NCBI GenBank assembly: GCA_019155205.2
Contig: JAHNZQ020003150.1
Coordinates: 2,497,806-2,531,329, forward strand
Direction of reading: 5' to 3'
DNA from: Gracilaria vermiculophylla
Lineage: Eukaryota > Rhodophyta > Florideophyceae > Gracilariales > Gracilariaceae
Length of the DNA stretch: 33,524 nucleotides
Position 1 is the first letter of the stretch. Each line of letters begins with the position of its first letter. Below are positions 19,660-28,017 of this stretch, one piece after another. Under the pieces are notes generated by a model. That model was not told the origin of the DNA, did not search any database, and saw nothing but the letters and a program-made list of their open reading frames with translations. The translations under genes and the position numbers were made by a program.

Positions 19660-20169
19660 CAACGCAGCCCATGGTCCTCGGAACATTTAGTTTTCAGTGA
19701 CAGCACAGGCACTTCATCCAACATCGACTTCCTCCATCTAGAGTCGTTTGCCACTTGTGCTACACGCGGGGGCGTACCTCCTTGCAGTGATTTCGTCCAT
19801 TGAAGGAGAGGTCGCAGGTGGTGGCCAGCTACGAAGCCTTGTCCCGGGAAGAGGAGGCAGCAATGCCGATGACGTCGTATCTCCATGCAACAACTGTTTT
19901 TCTTATCATAGTAGCTCAGACAAAGCTCTTATGGCAGCGGCTAATACCAAGAACGACAGGACCATTTGCCGACTGCCGTAAAAGTCCTACCTACGCCGCT
20001 TGGGCGGTTAATAACCGCCAACGAAGCACTCGTTGTCAAGGAAGCAGTGGGAGAGCCCGAAGTGAAGCCTGTTAAGGGGAAACAGCTAAGGGACATTCCC
20101 CACAGGGAGAAGCGTCCTCGAAGAGGAGGCTTACAACGCCCAAGGCGCCACTGCCTGGCTCCCCTGTGA
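19660..20169 (+). pseudogene. Gag C-terminus or gag-pol junction, decayed
   Basis: Short coding-like pieces in shifting frames are followed by a 67-codon frame (19966-20169) rich in Lys, Arg and Pro (EPEVKPVKGKQLRDIPHREKRPRRGG). Such basic sequence suits a nucleocapsid or linker between Gag and protease. No clear CCHC finger is seen. The assignment rests on position. Confidence 0.35.
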
Positions 20170-20478
20170 AAATCCTTTCACGGAGAGACACTGCAGACGC
20201 GGAGTCCGAGCATTTAGGCGTTCGGCGTCGACCGTGGAGATATATAACGCATATCCAGATCCCAGATATAGACTTCCTGATGGCTAAGCGACACTATAAG
20301 GTTCACGCTGATCACGGACTGCACATGCAGTATATGGTCCGATTTTTTTCGGTCCTCTACACAAGAATCGGACCGACTTTTTTTTGTCGATTTGGTACCA
20401 CTTTTGCTCTAGCGATCTTGCATTTACACGGAAGCGGTATCCGATGTCTCGAGCGCGTAAAATAATCCATTACAGACG

Positions 20479-21368
20479 GTGGGAACCATTGCTCTAGTTT
20501 TCCGATTGGGAAGATCCGTGGCCAAGCTCATTTTCACTGTGTCCCATTCTCTGGCCATGCTATCCATCCTCGGATGTGACTACTGCGACAGGTTTGTAGA
20601 GGCTATCCGCCCTCACCTGAAACAGGTAAAGTTGGAAGATGGTTCGTCAATACGTATCGTCCTACAACCGCTTTGGTGAGGCGGGCAAAAGCAGGTGCCC
20701 CAGCCAGACGCTCAGGAATTGCCGCCGGGAGCCCGGGAGTCGACAAAGCTCCGCGTCGCAGCATCAGTGACGATACTGGCCACCATGTAGGTCATTGTTT
20801 AGGTCAATTTGCGTCAGCACGGTTTGACGGGTGTTCAGCCGTCAACCCCTTTGTATGAGTGGAGTCGTCTCGCTATCCCAAACGGTATTTTGCCCGTCGT
20901 GCCGAACTGCCCATTTAGGATATTTTTCCCAAATCAGGTGCAAACCCCAGCATCTGGCTAAAAACCAAGTGCTTGGTTCCGTCACACCACATCCATTGGC
21001 AATGATCCCCACAAGGGTGACGGCCGCCCAGATGTTGGGGCTCGTGATGGCATAAGATAGCACACGACGCGGAGTTGAACTCGGCCCCCAGCGGAATCAC
21101 CATTCTACCGGAAGGTACCATGGAAATGGTAAAGCGAGACCACCTGGCTAGTCCAACCTCGCCAAATCCACGTCCGACGCGCTATGACCCGATTCGACCT
21201 ATGAGAGCCCTCGGAGAACTAGACTTGTTCCGTGTGTTCACCTCGCATCGCGATCGTCTCCGCGCAATGTTGCAGGAATTCAACCTGATAGGGAACGGCT
21301 TGGTAGGCGAAATTAACTGCACCGAACATCGCATAGATTTGTTACCGAACACTTGGCCAGTCACGTAA
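20479..21368 (+). pseudogene. Pol of large gypsy element: protease region and linker to RT
   Basis: 20479-20679 has LGCDYCDRFVEAIRPHLKQV and LEDGSSIRIV, matching the C-terminal half of a retropepsin-like domain. The same frame continues with stops to about 20950 (ESTKLRVAASVTI, YEWSRLAIPNGILPVVP). A frame change gives HLAKNQVLGSVTPHPLAM (20937-21055), and another gives RLRAMLQEFN and INCTEHRIDLLP (21075-21368), the block just before RT motif 1 in Ty3/gypsy. At least two frame changes and several stops separate these pieces. The DSG active site of the protease is not identifiable. Confidence 0.7.
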
Positions 21369-22776
21369 CTCCCATATACGTCTGGGTCAAAGGCTCAGGC
21401 GGAGGAAGATTCCAAGTGGAGTGCATTCTCCGCGCAGAAGTCATAGAGCCAGCAAAATCTACGTGGGCGTTCTTAACGGTCCTCGCGCATAAAGCGGATT
21501 GGTCATGAACGTTCTGCGTAGATTATGGCCCGCTTAGTGCCACGAATATTCGGTATACCTACACGATTATTCAGATAGACGGGTTCATAGACGCCCTCGG
21601 TGACGCTACCGTGTTCAGGGCTCTCGACGCCAATTGGGCTGCGGGCACGTCCCCGTCAGCGAGAAGGACCGTTAAAAACGGCTTTTATGTGCCGTTCCGG
21701 GATCTACCGCTTCAAGTAGATGACTCTTGGTTTGCCTATTGCACCTGCAACATTTCAAAGGGCTATCGATGTCCTCGTGAACCGATTCAAATGGCGGCCT
21801 TTCCTCGTGTACTTGGACAACATAATCATTTTTTTGAAACAACTTAGATGATCATCTCACCCACGTGCAGTATGTGATGACGGTACCGCATGACGCAGGT
21901 ATCATCCTAAAGCTCAGAAATTGTGAGGCTTTTACTGATACTGTGAAGTATCTGAGTCACATCATTCGTCCCGAACGGCTGAAAATTGAAAGATTTCGAC
22001 TTATGTCCCTCACGGAGGTGCAAGAACCCCGGACGCGAACAGAATTGAGATTCTTCCTTGGATTCGTCAACGACAATCAACGGTTCATACCGAATTTTTC
22101 GGATACCGGCGCCCCTCTTAACGGCTTACTGCGTAAAGGGCAGCCGCCAAAGCTCGTGCGACTTACCATCGAGCAGTCGGCTGCTTTTCAGTTCCTGATA
22201 AGGGCAGTAAAAACTGCTCCAATCCTGTCACTACCCATGTCAGGCCTCCCGTACCCCATGGACACGGATTACAGTGACCATCAAATGGGTTGTGAACTGT
22301 TTCAGACAAGCCCCAAAGGGGTGTGCAAACCAATCGGATATTGGTCCGGAACTCTCAACGTTCACAAGAGGGACTATTCCATCTCGAATAATGAGTGCCT
22401 TGCCGATGTATTGGCGCTCTCTACACTGCGTCTCCATCTAATTTAGGCGCTATTCACCATATTCACGGATAATTTTTCCTTGTGGCGTTTGATCAGCATC
22501 GTCGATCCATCAGGCCGCTTCATGCGCTGGAGGCTCCACCTAGTGTAATTCACGTTCGACGTGGTGTACAAGAAGGTCACGCAGAACGTTCACCACGATG
22601 CCCTATTGCGTTTGCCCATGAAAGGGGAAGCCGTTGGTGATGCCGAAGAGGACGAGATTCCCTGGTTCGTTGCCAATGGGAGTACCCCAAACGTTCGGCA
22701 CTGGGACTTCGATGGGGTTAGCCCCCGTGACGTCGACGAGCTTCTCTCCTCCGATGACGTCGAGCACGCCCCATAA
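21369..22776 (+). pseudogene. Pol of large gypsy element: reverse transcriptase and RNase H
   Basis: RT pieces are readable across frames. ALGDATVFRALDANW (21590-21640) is the LDAxxGY block with the Gly-Tyr lost, and the catalytic box near 21805-21830 reads LVYLDNIIIF, i.e. YLDN for YLDD. The long frame 21865-22446 (193 codons) contains HDAGIILKLRNCEAF, VKYLSHIIRPERL, LGFVNDNQRFIPNFS (thumb) and RNase H blocks MDTDYSDHQMGCELFQ, KPIGYWSGTL and NNECLADVLAL. After a stop, DPSGRFMRW and an acidic tail (22561-22776) lead toward integrase. It is dead by stops, frame changes and the altered catalytic Asp. Confidence 0.88.
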
Positions 22777-22979
22777 GAAAAGTTCACGTTAATCAGCATG
22801 GAGGACACGAACCGAGAACAGTTGGGGGACCCATCTTGCCTGAAACTACGTGCCCGTCTGAACGGTGGCTAAGACCTACCTTTGAGTTGAATGAAACGGG
22901 CTACCTGGGCCCGGAAGTGGAGCCTCACCAATAGATTGTTCTGACCCACTCCCTCCCGCCCATATTCCTTCATCCATCA

Positions 22980-23780
22980 GATAATAGGAAACTCGGTGGA
23001 CTTCCGGCTGGGAGGAAATTTTATCCGACTCTTCGCAGGGACTTTCATTGGACCGCGATGGAATTGAACTGCCACTCTACTGTGCAGTTCGGCACACAAT
23101 GTGCAAAGAGTCGGGTCAAGCTCTGAAAGCATTCAAACGAGTTGAAGCTTATCCCTGCCAGGGCTCCTCTCGTGTTTGTCGCCATCGACATTCTCGGCTA
23201 ACTTTTGAAGACCAAAAATGGTAACAGCTTTCTGCTCGTCATCACCGAACGCTTCCCAAAGCTTGTTCAGACCGTTCCCTTAAAGTTGATCTCCGCCTTC
23301 GCGGTTGCACAAGCGTTTGTAACGCAATGGATCTTCTTTTGTGGGCTTTCTGTCGAGGTGCTATCTGAAAAAAGAAAGCATTTTGCGTTGCGATTCTTCC
23401 AAGACTCCTGCCCCATACTGGATGTGATGAATCTCTTTCCCGCGATCTACAACCGTCAAATTAACGGGCACATTGAACGCATCAACCGCACACTACTCGC
23501 GTCGCTCCGCAACTATGCCGCAGATCACCCTACCTCATGCGATTTCTACACGAATGCCATGAATAATGCGCGCAATACGCAGGTACACCGAACTATCTGC
23601 CATACTTCATTTGACCTGGTCTTGTCAAGGACACCTCCGCCTCTGGCGCTGGACCCAAGTGCACAGGCGGATACCTCTCCGTCAGTCGGTGAATACCGCT
23701 TGCGGTGGAAGGATTGGCTTGCCAAGCTCGTGCCAGTTGCCAGAAAGGATATGGAGCGCTCTCAAGCCCCATGTAGGTAG
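22980..23780 (+). pseudogene. Pol of large gypsy element: integrase
   Basis: The zinc-module region (22980-23130) is badly decayed. The catalytic core is readable: VFVAIDILG (first Asp, just before a stop at about 23201), then the 191-codon frame 23205-23780 with FLLVITERFPK, VLSEKRKHFALRF (where the usual second Asp of SDNG is Glu), QINGHIERINRTLLASLRNY (catalytic Glu present) and HRTICHTSFDLVLSR. The order and spacing are those of a Ty3/gypsy integrase. Substitution of the second Asp would abolish catalysis. Confidence 0.85.
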
Positions 23781-24620
23781 AGCGTTGATGACCGCCTGCT
23801 CAGTCATACGCAAGAGCAGGCTGACCTTGTGTCCAACATGTCCATACGTAGGGATTTTTCAACACCTCGAAGGATAGGAATCGTTATAAGCTCTTGCCCG
23901 TGGCGGAAAGCCCTTTCCGGGTGGGCTCCTCTGACCGATACGCGGAGGTAATAACCGGTGCTGAGTAACAGCAGGGCCTTTCACGCTATCGCATCGTACA
24001 AAAGCTTCCTCCCTCACATACGGTCTCACTAGCAAACGATGCTGCGGTCCCGGTACCCGGGATTTCTAAAACCGTAGTCTCCAGACCTCTGGTGCTTTGC
24101 GACCCTACGCGGAGACTTTTGGATCTTCCGGCAATGTCGAATGTCCGGGCTCCGCCGGCTTGCACACTTGCGCTGCTTCGCCCTACACTCCGTGGCGTAT
24201 ACCCTCGCCCAATGGTGGCAGCGCGCCCACAGTTTGCATATCCGTTTGAGGGGGGAAAGCCTTCCCCTCAATCGCGGATTGGCGTTTCTCGCCGTCAAGA
24301 CGTCTTGCCGTGTTTGCGTCACCCACCCGCTCACGGTAACAGTGCCGGAACGCCGGAACAGGAATCGCCAAGGGCGACAATCGCGGAGGAACCCATGGAT
24401 GGATCTGTGGAGCCGGATGCCGCACCCACGCGGATGCGTATGCACACCTTGTGGAGCCGGATGCCGCACCCACGCGGATGCGTATGCACACCTTGGAGGC
24501 GGATTGCGAACGCGCCTATCCTACACAGCCGGTTCAGATGGCGCCGGTTAGTGCTCTCGGCAACGCAATGACATCACCTGCTGAGCAGTCGCAAAAAGCA
24601 ACGCGGAACCTCTCGTCTTG
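23781..24620 (+). pseudogene. Integrase C-terminal tail, decayed
   Basis: Coding-like fragments continue after the integrase core (DRLLSHTQEQADLV, RYRIVQKLPPSHTVS, MDGSVEPDAAPTRMRMHTL, MTSPAEQSQKATRNLSS) with frame changes and stops. A perfect 44-bp tandem duplication (24407-24494) shifts the frame inside it. No chromodomain is seen, unlike the smaller element. Confidence 0.5.
24407..24494. repeat. Perfect 44-bp tandem duplication
   Basis: 24407-24450 and 24451-24494 are identical, beginning GTGGAGCCGGATGCCGCACC and ending ATGCACACCTT. As 44 is not a multiple of three, the second copy is read in a different frame. Confidence 0.97.
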
Positions 24621-24706
24621 AAGATCAGCCGCACGTGAGCCCAAAACCTCACCATAACACCTGGCGACTGGTTTGGAATACCAGGAAGACAGGTTAACGA
24701 AGCAAA

Positions 24707-25024
24707 CTACTTCCTCGGAAACGCTGCTGAAGGATATATGGCCCCACGAAGGGAATCAGAACGCCCAAGGCGTGATACCAACGCCGCAAAGCCGGGAGGT
24801 GTACAGTCAAGAGAACGTCTTCGACCGAGGTGTCGGACACGAAGCGGACTCCCGAGGAAGCGTCCGATACCGAGTTCGTTGGTACGGATGTGACCAGAAT
24901 TGAGATACGCTAGAGCCCATCGAGCATCTATCCCGCTCGCCAGTTTCACACCAGTACCGCAAGGCGGGAATCTCTTCGTCAGAGACACTGATTTAGGACC
25001 AGTTGGCATAAGAAACCGCATCAA
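24707..25024 (-). CDS. Antisense ORF, 105 codons, unrecognised
   Basis: It is open from an ATG at 25022-25024 (MMRFLMPTGPKSVSLTKRF, then SGIDARWALAYLNSGHIRTNELG). It lies on the minus strand downstream of the longer antisense frames and may be their continuation. No domain is recognised. It could be chance, because the opposite strand here carries no known pol sequence to compare with. Confidence 0.25.
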   Translation of the reverse strand: MMRFLMPTGPKSVSLTKRFPPCGTGVKLASGIDARWALAYLNSGHIRTNELGIGRFLGSPLRVRHLGRRRSLDCTPPGFAALVSRLGRSDSLRGAIYPSAAFPRK

Positions 25025-25648
25025 TGGAAGGAGTTCTACACAACTTTAAAGTGCGGGAGTCGACAGTGGAACATGACCTGAACCGTCGATATCTCTATCG
25101 CCCCTTCTAATCATCATGGTCTTTCCACACAGCTCGCAAGCTTCATCGCGTAATGTGAGCCGCCGTAAGCACGGGTTTTCCATCGATAATGGCACATTTT
25201 CTGACATGTGCCAGTCACAATAGCTCGAAGAGGGCTCCGCGAGAGAACAAAGAACAAATGCAAGCAAAGCAGACCTCAAGGCGTTTTACTGGAAGACGCA
25301 ATTCGAGCGCATTTTTCGCTGCTACTCCATGTGAAAAAGTCTTCATGACGCTAAGCGGATACCTCAGCCTCTCCGCAGACTGGGTATTCCTGGCAAGGCG
25401 GTTTGCAAGGGCTTCTCTCATCGCACAGCATATGCCAGACTCCCGTTTGGACGAAACTTGACCTCTCAGAGGACGTGCGCGATAAAGTCGCTTCGAGGCC
25501 CCTAGCCCGCAAAGTCAGCCGAGAAACCGGTATCTCCCGCCATGAAGAGCGAAGTCGCCCGGGTCGCCGCGTGAGAGAGGTTGACCGGAGTATATTCCTC
25601 AATATCATCCGCCAGAGTGGCAGCGCTCCAGCCACACTGTGCGTCTTT

Positions 25649-26164
25649 CTACATCGAGGTATACCTCGGCACGACAGGCTCCACGTATGCCCCGTGGTTG
25701 GCTTCACCCGACTCGCGAATAATATCGTCGACCACCGCGATGGGTCCATGATCCACCATAGGGTTACTCTCCGTATAGGCGCGGTGATAGCCGCCAGCGT
25801 CGATATGTCCACAAAGGAAGTCAGCCCGGATCCTACGGGGCGCATTGCGAAAGGTCTCCGCCTCTGTGCGGCTGATCTCCGTATATTCCCACGGATTGAA
25901 GTACAAGGAATCGTTAGCGTTTGCGATGGTATGCCCAAGACCGGGGGCGGATCCGCTATGCGGCAGGCTCCGCTGGAAGTTCTGTCGCGGTACTTCGTCC
26001 CAATGGACTTCGCCGATGTAATTGAGCAACTCCAGTATCTCTTTCTGGTTGGTTTGACCCCCGGGTGGGATTCCCATGTCCAAGCTACGGATGAATCTCC
26101 GCAAGCGCGGTGGTACATGCCCAAGACGGTATTGGTCGTATGCCTTGTCAAGGTGGGAAGCCAC
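25649..26164 (-). CDS. Antisense ORF inside large gypsy element, 171 codons, unrecognised
   Basis: This minus-strand open frame has a strikingly protein-like composition, rich in Asp, Glu, Asn, Tyr and Trp: ASHLDKAYDQYRLGHVPPRL, ELLNYIGEVHWDEVPRQNF, NDSLYFNPWEYTEISRTEA, AVVDDIIRESGEANHGAYVE. The recorded first codon is GTG, so the start is probably farther upstream and lost. Two other frames overlap it (266 codons on the same strand at 25351-26151, 303 on the plus strand at 25403-26314), but their compositions (Ser/Arg/Thr/Cys-rich, or Arg/Val/Gly-rich without Asn and Tyr) look like shadows. It lies between integrase and the 3' LTR, where some gypsy elements carry an additional gene, including antisense ones. 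No family is recognised. Confidence 0.4.
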   Translation of the reverse strand: MASHLDKAYDQYRLGHVPPRLRRFIRSLDMGIPPGGQTNQKEILELLNYIGEVHWDEVPRQNFQRSLPHSGSAPGLGHTIANANDSLYFNPWEYTEISRTEAETFRNAPRRIRADFLCGHIDAGGYHRAYTESNPMVDHGPIAVVDDIIRESGEANHGAYVEPVVPRYTSM

Positions 26165-26493
26165 AGTGCGGACCGCCCTCTCTGGGATCGTGACAGTCCA
26201 GTACCCAGAACAAGAAGCTTATACCATGGCGGATCCCATATACGTCAAGACCGGGGAGAGCTAGACGAAACACAGCCATCATGCTTCGTCAGGGGCCTAC
26301 CAATCTGGAATTAAGACATACAGCAACCTGCGCGCTAATGCAACGCGATGTGCACGATGTTCGTGTTCTGTTCCTGTACGAAGAGTCCGGTTCGGTCTCT
26401 CCAACGCCGCTCTTCGCGGACGATGTTCTGCAAAAGGCGTGATCGGCTCTGCCTCGAGAGGTACAAAAATTCACCTCTGGTGATAGGCTGCAT

Positions 26494-27300
26494 TCAACAC
26501 AAAACCTTCTTATGTATCCAGACGCGGCCCGGGCAATCAGCGACTTCCAGATGGTGAATTATATCGCAGTAGCAAATTTCGCCGCGCGTGCTGTAGAAAA
26601 GGACTTCGAAAGACACATGGCTCCCCATGGCTGTCTTCAACGGTGGCCGGAGCTGCCGGAGGTGAGCAATTCGTATTAACGCGCAATGGGTCTCTTCCAA
26701 GGATTCTTTGCGACGGCGAGTGCTAGCATAAGACGGTGCCGCGATACGGTTGCGCCAGTAGCAGGACATGGTAATCACTCCTGGAATTTCTCCAGGGAGG
26801 TCTCCCGAGGTTTCGGTATTCTCAGCAAGCAGTGTATCGCTGCGGACTGCGATCGGGTGGAACCACGGATCGTGTCTGAGCATAAACGTTCCTTGCCGAG
26901 CTCTCTGGTCGGCCACCATGATGACGTCGTAGAGCGGCAAAGGTTGTACTGGCGCCTGCCTACAAAGCACGGCATCAATTTTCTGGTGCACCATGACCGG
27001 GATTTCTGTATCGCACGAGTCCGAGGCCAGAGGATCCACAGAAGCGGCTGACGAATCTCCAAGTCCCATGTCGCGTGCTTTCTCTCCAGGCGGAGTGTGG
27101 ATACGACGAGATATTGGAAGCAATCGGAAGCCCGTTACGCCACTTCTGGGGTGCTTCGGAGTGGGTTTGGAAATTGTATGTTCATTAAAGACGGTACCAG
27201 AAGTATTCGGAGAGGATTTGCAAGCAGTGTGCGTTGGCTGTCGAGACAAAAATCCGGAAGCCAGCGAGTCGGCCGTACTCTTGTTGCCACTTTCGGACAT
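26494..27300 (-). CDS. Antisense ORF at 3' end of large gypsy element, 268 codons, unrecognised
   Basis: The open frame actually begins at 27582 inside the 3' LTR (362 codons); the first ATG with protein-like sequence after it is at 27298-27300, just inside the element. It reads MSESGNKSTADSL, TPKHPRSGVTGFRLLPISRR, then DTEIPVMVHQKIDAVL, PLPLYDVIMVADQRARQGTF, HDPWFHPIAVRSDTLL, SYASTRRRKESLEETHCAL and VLFYSTRGEICYCDIIHHLE. After the TGA the same frame goes on with coding-like sequence (GEFLYLSRQSRSR, ENIV-type block QNIVREERRWRDRTG) to about 26345. In an element whose sense genes hold a stop every few dozen codons, this is the longest uninterrupted ATG frame that no better reading contradicts. 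I see no signal peptide, membrane helix or known domain. Confidence 0.4.
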   Translation of the reverse strand: MSESGNKSTADSLASGFLSRQPTHTACKSSPNTSGTVFNEHTISKPTPKHPRSGVTGFRLLPISRRIHTPPGEKARDMGLGDSSAASVDPLASDSCDTEIPVMVHQKIDAVLCRQAPVQPLPLYDVIMVADQRARQGTFMLRHDPWFHPIAVRSDTLLAENTETSGDLPGEIPGVITMSCYWRNRIAAPSYASTRRRKESLEETHCALIRIAHLRQLRPPLKTAMGSHVSFEVLFYSTRGEICYCDIIHHLEVADCPGRVWIHKKVLC

Positions 27301-27333
27301 AATTCTTCCTCGACGAAGTACGCACTCTGTCTT

Positions 27334-27344
27334 GAGGGGGCGAA
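27334..27344 (+). promoter_or_regulatory. Polypurine tract of large gypsy element
   Basis: GAGGGGGCGAA lies two bases upstream of the 3' LTR start, in the position of the plus-strand primer. One C interrupts it, consistent with decay. Confidence 0.5.
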
Positions 27345-27346
27345 TA

Positions 27347-28017
27347 TTTAGTGCAACGCCCTCTAGAGAGGTTTTTCCTTGGCACTTTACCGATTCACCG
27401 GATTCCGCTTCGGTCGTACATATGAAAATGGTTAATGTCGCGGTGCTATTCACGTCAGTTTGGATAGTACTTAGAGCGACCACACGTTGGTCATTGCGCT
27501 CAGGAAACCGCATCAAGCCGGATTTTTTGTCTAAACTTGTCACACACGCGGTGACTCTGTTCGCATTAGAGAGGTACGCCACGGACTACGGAAGTCAACG
27601 GCTGGTGACGACGAGAACCATTGTCAAGACTAGTCTTCCCTTCTTTCAGGTTCGCCCTCGTAAGGGGTCATCCCCACCGGACCTTCGGTTTACCCCATTG
27701 GAATGACGTCCACTACCCGCTCAACGCAGCTTGCCTGATACCCACGCGGCCTATTATAATACTTGGCCGCGCCGAGATAGCCCGATATATTACAGGGGAA
27801 TCACATCGCAATTACGGAAACCGCCTCAATCACAGAACCTTCCGGATCCCCGTTTTCTCCATTCATCTTCCTCCTGCACCCACTGCCATGGCTTGATCCT
27901 TAAGTTATGCCCGGCTCGTGTGCCTCACCCGAAGGAGGCTATGCCCCCGAACCACCTCGCGAGAGGAAGGTTCGAATATCTTTCGTGGTAATTTCTCCTG
28001 TGAGGTATTTCACTACA
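27347..28017 (+). repeat. 3' LTR of large gypsy element
   Basis: 671 bp. It starts TTTAGTGCAACGCCC and ends ATTTCACTACA. Shared blocks with the 5' LTR include GACTACGGAAG, CCCACGCGGC and GGAAACCGCCTCAATCACAG. Confidence 0.88.

Larger units (their letters stand above)
16434..28017 (+). mobile_element. Large, old Ty3/gypsy retrotransposon with antisense 3' region
   Basis: The 11,584-bp element is bounded by related direct repeats with termini TGTAGTG/CACTACA (the TGTAGTG is mutated to TGAAGTG and TTTAGTG). On the plus strand it holds gag, protease, RT, RNase H and integrase in Ty3/gypsy order. All are broken. A purine tract precedes the 3' LTR. The LTRs are roughly 80-85% identical by eye over their shared second half, so it is much older than the chromovirus. 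No target duplication survives (GCGCC against TGTAT). It is unusual for its 2.7 kb of sequence with long antisense frames between integrase and 3' LTR, and for a possible nested insertion at 19187-19657. Confidence 0.9.

Noticed and set aside
25351..26151. A 266-codon minus-strand open frame
   Set aside because: Ser/Arg/Thr/Cys-rich, overlapping the better antisense candidate in another frame.
25403..26314. A 303-codon plus-strand open frame in the large gypsy element
   Set aside because: It overlaps the antisense 171-codon frame, whose residue composition is more protein-like, and has no pol-like motif. It is not fully excluded, but I consider it a shadow.
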